Shown here: positions 31,794 through 40,307 of the stretch, one piece after another | Position numbering within the stretch: position 1 is the first letter of the stretch | How the letters are laid out: the number at the start of each line of letters is the position of its first letter | Assembly (NCBI GenBank): GCA_025463605.1 | Contig: JAODAV010000025.1 | Location: 1-51,195 of the forward strand | DNA from: Rhodoglobus sp. | GTDB lineage: Bacteria > Actinomycetota > Actinomycetes > Actinomycetales > Microbacteriaceae | Direction: 5' to 3' | Length of the DNA stretch: 51,195 nt | Notes under the pieces: model-generated | What the model saw: only the letters and a program-made list of their open reading frames with translations | Told to the model about the DNA's origin: nothing | Database searches by the model: none | Translations under genes and position numbers: made by a program

Positions 31794-34425
31794 GCCGCGC
31801 GTGACGAACGCGCCGAAGTCGGTCGGTCCCGAGTCGAACGCGCCGAAGTCGAACGCGCCCATGGCCAATGCGCCGTCCGGACCTCAGCCGCGCGACCTGC
31901 CACCCGCCCCACGTCCGCGCGCGAGCCCAGACCGCACGCTGCACATGATCGGCAACGCGCACCTCGACCCGGTCTGGTTGTGGCCGTGGCAGGAGGGCTA
32001 CCAGGAGGCGCGCGCCACCTTCAAGTCCGCTATCGACCGCATGGACGAGTACCCCGACTTCATCTTCACGTGCGACCAGATCGTGCTGCTCAGCTGGGTC
32101 GAGGAGCAGGATCCCAAGCTGTTCGCGCGCATTCAGGAGCGCGTCGCGGAGGGCCGCTGGGTCAACGCCGGCGGCTGGTGGGTGGAGCCCGACTGCAACA
32201 TGCCCATGGGCGAGTCATTCGCCCGGCAGGGCCTCTACGGCCAGCGCTACCTGCAGTCCCGCTTCAACAAGATCGCGACGGTCGGCATGAATGTCGACCC
32301 GTTCGGTCACAACGCCATGATTCCCGCGATCCTTCGCGGGCAGCGCATGGACTCGTACTGCTTCCTGCGGCCCGGCCAGCAGGAGAGCGACTACGCGCAG
32401 ACCCTGTTCTGGTGGGAGGCCGCCGACGGCTCGCGAGTGCTCGGCTACAACATCCCGTTCGAATACGGCAGCCCTCCCGGGGATGTCGTCGGCCAGACGG
32501 AGAAGTCGCTCGCGCAGCTCGATCGCACCCTGGGCGAGATGATGGTGTTCTACGGTGTCGGCAACCACGGCGGCGGGCCTACGAAGGCCAACATCGAGTC
32601 GATCCACCGCTACGACCGCATGGGCTCATTCGGAAGGATGACGATGTCCTCACCCCGCGACTACTTCGACGAGATACTCGCGCGCGGTGAGGGTTTCCTC
32701 GATTCCCTCGACGTGCGCCGCGACGACCTGCAGCACCACGCACCGGGGTGCTATTCGGCCCATTCCGGCATCAAGGCATGGCAGCGCCGCGCCCAGTTCG
32801 CCGCCCTGTCGGCCGAGCGCTGGGCGGCCGTCGTGCACGTCACCGACGGGATCGAGTACCCGCGAGGGCAACTCGAGGGCGCTTGGAAGCAGATCCTCTT
32901 CAACCAGTTCCACGACATCCTGCCCGGTTCGGCGATCGAGTCGTCGTACGACGACGCGCGCGACCAGCTCGGCGAGGCCGTGGCGGTCTCGAAGCGCATC
33001 ATCACGCGAGCCCACAACGTGATCGCCCGCCGCGTCGACATCCCCCACGAGGACGGCACGCAGCCCGTACTCGTGTTCAACCCGCACCCGTGGGCTGTCG
33101 AGACCGACGTCGACCTCCAGTACGGCGGCAATCCCACGGGGGTGCACGTCGTCGACGGCGAGGGCGCTCCCGTCGTGCATCAGCGCAGCCAGTCGACGGC
33201 GACGACGGATGACAAGAGCCGCGGTGCGCTCGTGTTCCGCGCCGAGGTGCCCGCACTGGGTTACGCGCTCTACCGCCTGCGTCCCGGGACGGTACCCACG
33301 GCGGGCTCACCGCTCACGGTCTCGGAGAGCGTCATCGAGAACGATCACCTCCGCGTCGAGCTCGACCCGAAGACAGGCTGGATCTCGTCGCTCGTCACCA
33401 AGGCGACCGGCGTCGACGTCATGGCCGGCGTCGACGGCACGCAGCACACCCAGGTGTGCGACGATCCGACGGACACGTGGGGCCACCGCGTCGTCTCGTA
33501 CGCGTGGCCCGGCGCCACGATGGAGCTCAAGCGCATCGTCGTGCGCGAGTCCGGGCCGCTTCGCTCGCGCGTGCGCATCGAGCGCGCCTGGGGGGCATCG
33601 AGCCTCGTCGAGGAGCTGATCCTCTCCCACGACAGCGGCGTCCTGCGGGTCAACGTCACACTCGACTGGCGCGAGCAGGCCCACCTGCTCAAACTGCGCT
33701 TCCCGACGTCGCTCGTCGACCCGACCGCGACCTACGAAATCCCGTACGGCACGATCGAGCGACCGGTGGATGGCGCCGAGGAGCCCGGCCAGTCCTGGGT
33801 CGACCTCACCGGAACGGTCGACGGCGAGCCCGCGGGCCTCACCGTCGTGACGACCAACAAGCACGCGTACGACGTTTCGCCGGGTTCCTCAGACAACGGC
33901 AACCAGCCGAGTATCGGCGTGACCGCGGTGCGCAGTCCCGTCTACTCCTGGCACGATCCGCGACTGCTCGACCCTGAGGGGTTCTACTCCTTCCAGGATC
34001 AGGGCATCCAGCGGTTCAGCTACGAGCTGGTTCCACACGCCGGCGATTGGCGCGCGGCCCAGCCCGCACGGCGAGCACTCCTGGCTGGTGCTCCCGTGCG
34101 GGCCATGCTCGAGTCGTTCCACCCTGGTGACCTCCCGCGCAGGCATTCGTTCGCCTCGGACGGCGGAGGTGCAGTGCTCGTCACGGCCATCAAGGGCAGT
34201 GAGGATCCCGCGGCCGACGGCGGTGCCGACCTCATCGTGCGCGCGGTCGAGACGACCGGGGCGCCGGGCCGGGCATCCATCGAGCTTCCGCTTGTGGGCC
34301 GCACGCTCGATCTGGAGTTCGGAGCGAACCAGATCCGCACGGTGCGTGTTCCGAAGGATCCGGCCGCGCAAGTCGTCGACGTCGACCTGCTCGAATGGCC
34401 GCTCGATGGGAAGCCGGGGGAGTGA
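31786..34425 (+). CDS. GH38 alpha-mannosidase
   Basis: An 879-residue GH38 enzyme. The zinc-site motif is GNAHLDPVWLWPW (His59, Asp61); the catalytic nucleophile is in MNVDPFGHN (Asp171). FNQFHDILPGSAI is the conserved helical-domain block, and a large beta C-terminal region follows. It removes alpha-linked mannose and probably works on imported N-glycan or mannan fragments, since no signal peptide is seen. The first 50 residues are a low-complexity Asn-Ala-Pro repeat absent from typical relatives; ATG 31861 (MANAPSG) is a possible shorter start. Coupled to the SIS gene and, through GTGA, to the next gene. Confidence 0.92.
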   Translation: MREPRVTNAPKSVGPESNAPKSNAPMANAPSGPQPRDLPPAPRPRASPDRTLHMIGNAHLDPVWLWPWQEGYQEARATFKSAIDRMDEYPDFIFTCDQIVLLSWVEEQDPKLFARIQERVAEGRWVNAGGWWVEPDCNMPMGESFARQGLYGQRYLQSRFNKIATVGMNVDPFGHNAMIPAILRGQRMDSYCFLRPGQQESDYAQTLFWWEAADGSRVLGYNIPFEYGSPPGDVVGQTEKSLAQLDRTLGEMMVFYGVGNHGGGPTKANIESIHRYDRMGSFGRMTMSSPRDYFDEILARGEGFLDSLDVRRDDLQHHAPGCYSAHSGIKAWQRRAQFAALSAERWAAVVHVTDGIEYPRGQLEGAWKQILFNQFHDILPGSAIESSYDDARDQLGEAVAVSKRIITRAHNVIARRVDIPHEDGTQPVLVFNPHPWAVETDVDLQYGGNPTGVHVVDGEGAPVVHQRSQSTATTDDKSRGALVFRAEVPALGYALYRLRPGTVPTAGSPLTVSESVIENDHLRVELDPKTGWISSLVTKATGVDVMAGVDGTQHTQVCDDPTDTWGHRVVSYAWPGATMELKRIVVRESGPLRSRVRIERAWGASSLVEELILSHDSGVLRVNVTLDWREQAHLLKLRFPTSLVDPTATYEIPYGTIERPVDGAEEPGQSWVDLTGTVDGEPAGLTVVTTNKHAYDVSPGSSDNGNQPSIGVTAVRSPVYSWHDPRLLDPEGFYSFQDQGIQRFSYELVPHAGDWRAAQPARRALLAGAPVRAMLESFHPGDLPRRHSFASDGGGAVLVTAIKGSEDPAADGGADLIVRAVETTGAPGRASIELPLVGRTLDLEFGANQIRTVRVPKDPAAQVVDVDLLEWPLDGKPGE
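31805..31851. repeat. 17-bp direct repeat encoding the Asn-Ala-Pro-rich N-terminus of GH38
   Basis: CGAACGCGCCGAAGTCG occurs at 31805-31821 and 31835-31851, and a partial third copy begins at 31850. The 30-base period keeps frame and gives the NAPKS repeats. It suggests local repeat expansion, or that translation truly starts downstream at 31861. Confidence 0.8.
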
Positions 34426-36305
34426 CCCATCCCGAGCTGACGGTGGGTGTGCTCGGCGACGGGTCGTTCGAGTTCGAACAGCACTGGTCGGCGGTTGCGG
34501 AGGGCTGGCAGGTCGCGCTCGACGTGACCTTCCTCGGACTCCATGCGGTGGATGCCTCGATCCGGGTCTCCATCCCCGTGCCCGGTTCCACCGACCCGTG
34601 GTGGCTCATCCCCGGGGCGTTCTACGGCGAGAACCGGCCCGCAGACAACGACCGGGTGTTCCCGCGCTTCCAGATCGGAGCTTCGACGCAGGCCGACCAC
34701 GCCGGGATGGTCAGCGACGAGTGGCACTTCCGCGCCGATCGCGCGGCGACGCCCGCGGTGTTCTGCTGGCCCGCGCCTTCGACAGCAGGGCTCGCGATCG
34801 CGACCACGGAGTCGAGTGCGCTCGGTCTCTCGGGTGTCGGGTTCGGCCCGGGATTCGTGGCGCTCACGTTCCCGTTCCGCGAGTTCCCGGTCACCTACTA
34901 CGGCGACGGCACGCCGCGCGAGGCCGAGCAGGAGACGCACTCGTGGTCGCCGGGGGAGACCGCGACCCTCGAGTTCACCGTGCACGAGCTCTCAGCAGAC
35001 CGTCACGACTACGCGCGGGTGTTGCGCGCGCTGCACGGCCGGTCGGCGGACTCGGCGCCCCTTCGACCCTGGGTACCGGTGTCTTCGGCAGCGGACCTCG
35101 CGGCGCACGGGCTGCTCGAGTGGCACTACGACCCCGATCCGGGCGTGCTGCTGGAGACAGTGGGCTTCGACCGCGAGGTGTCCGGACGCGACGGCAAGAG
35201 CGTGGATCGGCAGGCGATGCACGTGGGCTGGGTCTCGGGCATCCCGTGGGCATACGCCCTGCTGCGCCACGGCCTGCGTGTCGGCCGAACCGATGAGGTG
35301 GATGCCGCAGCTCGCGTGATCGATTTCATCGCGTCGAACCTGTCGCCGAGCGGCACGTTCTGGGGCGTGTGGTACCGCGAGCACGGCTGGACGCAGAGCT
35401 GGACCCACCTCAAGCGCGGCCTGCACTCGCGCACCCTCGGGGAGGCGACGCTGTTTCTGGTGAGAGCTCTCGCCCTGCGGCACGACCCGGTGTGGGCGGC
35501 GGCGGTGCGCTCGAACCTCTCCGTGGTCGTGGCTCGCCAGCGTGCCGACGGCAACCTGGGGTCGATCCATCACGCGGAGACCGGCGAGGTGCTCTCGTGG
35601 GTGGGCACGTCGGGTCTCGCGTGGGTGCCGGCGCTCGTGGCGGCGGGGGCGGAATATCTCGAGACCGCGGCCCGGGCGGGAGAGTTCTACGCGTCCTTCG
35701 TCGAGAACGAGTACCTTCACGGGGCGCCCGAAGATGTGGATCTCGCGCCCTCGTCCGAGGATGGCTATGTCGCGGTGATGGCGTACATGGCCCTGTTCCG
35801 GGCGACCGGGGCGCCGCGCTGGCTCGATCTGGCCAGGCGGGCTGCGGATTGGACGTTCACTTTCCGCTATTCGTATGACGTCTCGTTCGAACCGACCTCG
35901 ATGCTGGGCATCTACGACTTCGGCACGCGGGGCGCCGATCAGGCGTCGCCGTCGAACCAGCACCTCCATGCATACGGGCTGGTGTGCACGCAGGAACTGT
36001 TCGAGCTGGCGGATGCGACGGGTGACGAGTTCTATCGCTTGCGAGCCCTGGAGACGCTCGCGTGCTTCCGGCAATTCGTGGCGCGGCACGACGGCGACTT
36101 CAACGCCTACCGCGGCATGGTGAGCGAGCGCTACTACCAGACGTCGTGCTTCCAGCCGAAAGGGATGCTGCTGACGCTGTCCCACGCGTGGAGCGCCGGC
36201 GTGCTCCTCCTCGGCTGCGAGCAGGCGATCTCGGCCGGCCTCGACGGCGTTACCGCGTGGGCTTCGCCAAGTGGTCCGACCAGGGCTGCACGGAAGTCGA
36301 CGTGA
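34422..36305 (+). CDS. Unknown protein, possibly an (alpha/alpha)-barrel carbohydrate-active enzyme
   Basis: A 627-residue protein of no family I can name. The first 200 residues are beta-rich (for example VAEGWQVALDVTFLGL and WWLIPGAFYGENRPA). From about 270 the pattern becomes helical repeats with conserved aromatic and acidic residues (WVSGIPWAYALLRHG, HSRTLGEATLFLVRAL, SSEDGYVAVMAYMALF, ASPSNQHLHAYGLVCT). That order is typical of six-hairpin glycosidases such as those acting on unsaturated uronides or arabinofuranosides. The GTG start overlaps the GH38 stop, so it should act on the same glycan. There is no signal peptide. The last 19 residues overlap the converging oxidoreductase gene and look non-native. 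Confidence 0.75.
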   Translation: MTHPELTVGVLGDGSFEFEQHWSAVAEGWQVALDVTFLGLHAVDASIRVSIPVPGSTDPWWLIPGAFYGENRPADNDRVFPRFQIGASTQADHAGMVSDEWHFRADRAATPAVFCWPAPSTAGLAIATTESSALGLSGVGFGPGFVALTFPFREFPVTYYGDGTPREAEQETHSWSPGETATLEFTVHELSADRHDYARVLRALHGRSADSAPLRPWVPVSSAADLAAHGLLEWHYDPDPGVLLETVGFDREVSGRDGKSVDRQAMHVGWVSGIPWAYALLRHGLRVGRTDEVDAAARVIDFIASNLSPSGTFWGVWYREHGWTQSWTHLKRGLHSRTLGEATLFLVRALALRHDPVWAAAVRSNLSVVVARQRADGNLGSIHHAETGEVLSWVGTSGLAWVPALVAAGAEYLETAARAGEFYASFVENEYLHGAPEDVDLAPSSEDGYVAVMAYMALFRATGAPRWLDLARRAADWTFTFRYSYDVSFEPTSMLGIYDFGTRGADQASPSNQHLHAYGLVCTQELFELADATGDEFYRLRALETLACFRQFVARHDGDFNAYRGMVSERYYQTSCFQPKGMLLTLSHAWSAGVLLLGCEQAISAGLDGVTAWASPSGPTRAARKST

Positions 36306-37338
36306 TGTTCGCGCCCTCCGCGGTCTCCAGGAGGGTCAACGACAGGTACTGGTCCTGCGAGGCGTCCGCGAGCGAGTAGCCCTCCATGCGGTCGGGAGAC
36401 ATCGAGAGCGAAAGGCACGTGGCGATCGCGATCTCGTCATCCGACAGCCGTGCCCCCGGGAACGGGTTCGTGTAGAGCACCTTGCCGGCCCAGCTGATGG
36501 TCCCGAGTTCCGCGCTGTCCATGCTGCCATCCGTTCCGAGCTGGCGCCGGTGGATGGGTGAGGTCATGGCTGTTCCGTCGTCATCGCACCACGTGACGAC
36601 TTCGTCGTTCGCCTCGCCGAGGCTTCCCCTGACGAGCATGTGGCTGGGCCGCAGCGGATTGAACCACTGGTTGCCGACGAAGTCGTAGAGCGCCGTTCTC
36701 GTTCCGCTTTCGAGGATCGCCCGCACGTGAGGGCGCTCCTGCACGTCGAGGGTGCCTTCGCCGCCGCGCCAATCCGAGGAATCCAGAATGGGTTCGTTCG
36801 TGGTCGTCGCGAGGATGCGCAGGGGCTCACCACCGATACCGAGCAGGCGGCGAAGCACCGACATGGCGTGGTAATTGTGCGTGAACGACATTGCCGCTGA
36901 CGTCACTTCGCCGAGTGCGCCATCGTCGACGATCCTCTGCAGGGCAGTGAAGTAGGGCAGGAAGGGGTTCTGCTCCGCGACATGCACGAGCCCGGAGTCA
37001 CCGACGTCCGCCCACAGGTCCCTGAGCGAGTCGACGCTCGGGGCCGGCGGCGTCTCCGAGAGCACTCGCACGCCTCGGTCGACGAGATCGCGGATGACAT
37101 CGGGCGCTTCGGTTCGAGGGATAGACACCACTACCACGTCGACGGATTGGTGGAGAAGCAGTTCATCGATCGATCGGTACGTCGGGATGCCCCAACGCTC
37201 CTCGAGGGCGCGCCCGCGCTCCTCGGTGCGGGTGACGGCGCCGACGCAAACGAACTGGTCGGGCACCTGCCGCGCGATGCGGAGGTAGAAGTCGGCTCTC
37301 CAGCCATGTCCGACGATGGCGAAACGGCCTGGATTCAT
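36250..37338 (-). CDS. Gfo/Idh/MocA-family oxidoreductase
   Basis: A 362-residue NAD(P)-dependent sugar oxidoreductase. The N-terminal Rossmann domain reads FAIVGHGWRADFYLRIA, with VVVVSIPRTEAPD after it. The usual EKP motif of the family is replaced by LSETPPAPS, so the lysine thought to take part in catalysis is absent at the expected place. The C-terminal alpha/beta domain shows FTHNYHAMSVLRRLLG. Coupled to the GH42 gene by an ATGA overlap. It overlaps the 3' end of the unknown gene at 34422 by 56 bases, tail to tail. The substrate is probably a galactoside-derived sugar, by context. Confidence 0.82.
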   Translation of the reverse strand: MNPGRFAIVGHGWRADFYLRIARQVPDQFVCVGAVTRTEERGRALEERWGIPTYRSIDELLLHQSVDVVVVSIPRTEAPDVIRDLVDRGVRVLSETPPAPSVDSLRDLWADVGDSGLVHVAEQNPFLPYFTALQRIVDDGALGEVTSAAMSFTHNYHAMSVLRRLLGIGGEPLRILATTTNEPILDSSDWRGGEGTLDVQERPHVRAILESGTRTALYDFVGNQWFNPLRPSHMLVRGSLGEANDEVVTWCDDDGTAMTSPIHRRQLGTDGSMDSAELGTISWAGKVLYTNPFPGARLSDDEIAIATCLSLSMSPDRMEGYSLADASQDQYLSLTLLETAEGANITSTSVQPWSDHLAKPTR

Positions 37339-39473
37339 CGGTTTCCCTTTCCTTGCGACGGAACATCAGCGGCGTCGGCGAACACGAGTACACCCCAGGG
37401 GTCGAGCACGATGGTGCTGCCGGCGGCTCGAGGCTCTCCCGTGACGAGGTTGCTCAGGTCACTCGGGGCGACCACGGTGGCCGACTCGGGGCTCCAATTG
37501 CTGACGAACCACGTGCGCGCTCCGTTCGGGGTGGTTCCCGACGCTACTGCGATCGCCTCAGAGGCGTCGCGCAGCCAAGGGTGCGCGATGGCAACCGGCA
37601 CCACGTGGCGCATCAGGTCGGCGGCGAGCCCGGGGTTGGGGAGAGTGCCGACATAAGTGATCCGGCCTTCGCCGCACTCGTGGGTGGTAATCGCCGGGAA
37701 TCGCCCGAGCGCGGGATGGTCGTAGCCGACCAGCACCTCGGCCGTGCTCGGGATGACGCCGTCAGCCCACGCCGTCGCTCGCGAGTCGTCCGAGAGGATC
37801 AGGGGCCCGCTCGCCGTCAGTTTGACCGGCGCGTCGAGGTTCGAGAACTCCTCGTAGCTGATGCCCGCGGCCTCATCGAGGAACGCCGGGGCGACCGCTG
37901 CTCGCGCGCGTGCCTCGTCGTCTCCGTAGCCGGTGCGGATGCCCAGCACCAGGTGGCCGCCGGCGAGTGCGTATTCGCGCAGAAACTGCAGTTCCGCATC
38001 CGTCGCCACATAGAAGCCGGGAACCGCGAGAACCGGATTCGTTCGGGCGAAGGCGGCCGGGTCGTCGCCGAGCTGGCTCGCGTGCAGAATGCGTGCTTGC
38101 GCGCCGGCGTCGACTATTCCCCGGTAGAAGGTATCGAAAATGCGCTGGTACGACAGCGGGTCGGGGTTTCCCTCGGCGTTCTGAAGGGGCGGGTAGAAGT
38201 TGAAGGCCCACTTGCTGTCGTTCGAGTACAGCAGTGTTACGTCGTAGTCCGGCGTGTAGTCATCCAGAGCGTCACCGATCGCCTTGAGCGATTGTCCCAA
38301 CTCGCTCACTTCGCGGTAGGTGCGGCCGGGGCGCAGGCTGTGGGGAAGCACGCCCAACCAGTAGGTCTCGGTGCCGTAGTGGATCGAGTGCCAGTGCCAG
38401 TACTCCACCATCGCGGCCCCGCGTGAGACGAGCGCGAACGCCGCGAGGGCGAGCTGGCCGGGATATGGCGGGTAGTTCTGGTCGCTGCCCATGATGCCCT
38501 GGGCGTTGGTCTCGGTGACTAGGAACCGGGACTGCTTGGATGCGAAGATCCGATCGGCCTGGCGGTACAGGCTCCAGTATCCGGTGGTCGTCGGGGGAGG
38601 CCCGAGCGGAAGGTCGACGCCCTTGGCCAGGTGGTCTTGCGTGCTGTAGTAGACGTTCCCCGACGTGATGTCGAGGTTCGCCGACAGGTCGACGTCCTCC
38701 AGCGCGGGGCGGAGATACGCGATACAGGTCGTGACGAACTGGTCTTCCCTGACGTACTCGCGCACGATCTTCGCCTGCAACTCGATGAATTCGGTCGTCA
38801 GGTCTGCCTGATAGCGACGCCAGGCGAGGTCGTACTGCGGGAGCGTGTTGCCGTCGCGCACCCAGAGCTCCGACCAGTCGGAGATTCGGTGCGACCAGTA
38901 GGTGAGCCCCCACTCCCGGTTGAGGGTGTCGACATCTCCGTACTGGTTCTTCAGGCGGTCCACGAAGCGAGCGAATGCCCCCGGATTGTGGAACAACTCC
39001 ATGCCCGGCTCGTTGTCGACCTGGAATCCGATGACGGCCGGGTGGTCCGCGTAGCGGTTCACGACCGCTCTCACCACCCGCTCGGCGTGGAACAGGAAGG
39101 CAGGATGCGAGTAATCGGCCTCCTGGCGGCCTCCCCCGGTGAGCGGATGCCCGGTCGTGCGGTGGGCGGCGATCTCCGGATAGGCCTTGAGCAGCCACGG
39201 CGGCACGGCGTAGGTCGGCGTGCCGAGGATGACTCCGATACCCCGCACGTGGGCCCCATCGAGAACGGGCTGCAACCAGTCGAGGTCGAATTCACCGTTG
39301 CGCGGCTCCCACGTCGACCAGACGGACTCTCCGACCCGGATGACGCTGAAGCTCGCGGCCGCCATGAGGTCGAGGTCTTCCTCGATCCGGTCGGTGAGTT
39401 GGTACTCCGCGTAGTAGGCGGCGCCGAATCGGATCCCCCGGGGTCGAAAGGCGGGGGAAGAGGCGTGCGTCAA
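37335..39473 (-). CDS. GH42 beta-galactosidase
   Basis: A 712-residue GH42 enzyme. It opens RFGAAYYAEYQ. The acid/base is in FQVDNEPG (Glu155) and the nucleophile in FLVTETNAQG (Glu321). A trimerisation-type domain follows (YDVTLLYSND onward), then a short beta C-terminus. It hydrolyses beta-galactosides imported by the adjacent CUT1 system; there is no signal peptide. The start is a TTG at 39473, supported by AGGAG 8 bases upstream and by the lack of any other start before the first conserved block. It follows the permease gene by 45 bases. Confidence 0.92.
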   Translation of the reverse strand: MTHASSPAFRPRGIRFGAAYYAEYQLTDRIEEDLDLMAAASFSVIRVGESVWSTWEPRNGEFDLDWLQPVLDGAHVRGIGVILGTPTYAVPPWLLKAYPEIAAHRTTGHPLTGGGRQEADYSHPAFLFHAERVVRAVVNRYADHPAVIGFQVDNEPGMELFHNPGAFARFVDRLKNQYGDVDTLNREWGLTYWSHRISDWSELWVRDGNTLPQYDLAWRRYQADLTTEFIELQAKIVREYVREDQFVTTCIAYLRPALEDVDLSANLDITSGNVYYSTQDHLAKGVDLPLGPPPTTTGYWSLYRQADRIFASKQSRFLVTETNAQGIMGSDQNYPPYPGQLALAAFALVSRGAAMVEYWHWHSIHYGTETYWLGVLPHSLRPGRTYREVSELGQSLKAIGDALDDYTPDYDVTLLYSNDSKWAFNFYPPLQNAEGNPDPLSYQRIFDTFYRGIVDAGAQARILHASQLGDDPAAFARTNPVLAVPGFYVATDAELQFLREYALAGGHLVLGIRTGYGDDEARARAAVAPAFLDEAAGISYEEFSNLDAPVKLTASGPLILSDDSRATAWADGVIPSTAEVLVGYDHPALGRFPAITTHECGEGRITYVGTLPNPGLAADLMRHVVPVAIAHPWLRDASEAIAVASGTTPNGARTWFVSNWSPESATVVAPSDLSNLVTGEPRAAGSTIVLDPWGVLVFADAADVPSQGKGNR

Positions 39474-39518
39474 GCGATGACTCCTGTCGTCATTGGTGGG
39501 GGCTGCGTGCGCAGGCCG

Positions 39519-40307
39519 CTATTTGATCGCGCCAGCGGAGAGTCCTCGTTCGAAGAGCCGCTGGAGCAACAGGTAGGCGCCGACCTCGGGCAGTGCCGTG
39601 ATCACCGCGGCCGCGAGCACCTTCGTCTGGTCGTTGTTGAACTCACCGACGAAGAATTGCGGGATGAGGGTGATGGTCTGCGTCGACGGGTCCTGGAGGA
39701 ACACGAGGGGGAGCAGGTAGTTATTCCATGACGCGAGCAGGGTGAAGATGATGATGGCGGCAGCGATCGGACGGGACAGCGGCACGACCACGTTCCAGAA
39801 GACGAGGAGGGAGGAGGCTCCATCCACTCTCGCCGCCTCGAAGAGTTCGTTGGGAATCCCGTCAACGAAGTTGCGACTGAGCAGAAGCGCGAAGGGCACG
39901 TGCAGGGCAGCGAGCGGGATGATGACGGCCCAATAGGTGTTGTAGAGCCCCAGCGCCGACGCCATGGAGAACAACGGCGCAAGCAGCACCACCTCCGGCA
40001 GGGTGATGCACGCAAGGATCAACCAGAAGTACACCTCCTTGCGCCGGATGTGCAGCTTGGAGAATCCGAACGCGGCGGGAAGCGATACGGCGTAGACGAT
40101 GATGATCGTGCACGCGGCGATGATCGCGCTGTTCCGGAAGAACAGCCAGAAACCGGGTACCTCGAGAACCTTGGCGTAGTTGCCCCAGCCGAGGCCCGAC
40201 AGGGAGCCCTGCACCATCGCGATCAGCGGAAACAGGTAGGGCAGCACCATCAGCGTGACGATGAGCTGCAGGCCGATCTTGGTCCTGCGACTTCGAGCCT
40301 CGAACAT
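39519..40307 (-). CDS. CUT1 ABC sugar importer permease (MalG-like)
   Basis: A 262-residue inner-membrane permease with six predicted helices. The cytoplasmic coupling (EAA) loop reads ELFEAARVDGASSLLVFWNVVVPL, given here as EAARVDGASSLLVFW. It pairs with the MalF-like protein, whose stop overlaps this ATG by 1 base (TGATG). Transports the oligosaccharide delivered by the binding lipoprotein at 41320. No ATPase gene lies in the cluster. Confidence 0.92.
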   Translation of the reverse strand: MFEARSRRTKIGLQLIVTLMVLPYLFPLIAMVQGSLSGLGWGNYAKVLEVPGFWLFFRNSAIIAACTIIIVYAVSLPAAFGFSKLHIRRKEVYFWLILACITLPEVVLLAPLFSMASALGLYNTYWAVIIPLAALHVPFALLLSRNFVDGIPNELFEAARVDGASSLLVFWNVVVPLSRPIAAAIIIFTLLASWNNYLLPLVFLQDPSTQTITLIPQFFVGEFNNDQTKVLAAAVITALPEVGAYLLLQRLFERGLSAGAIK

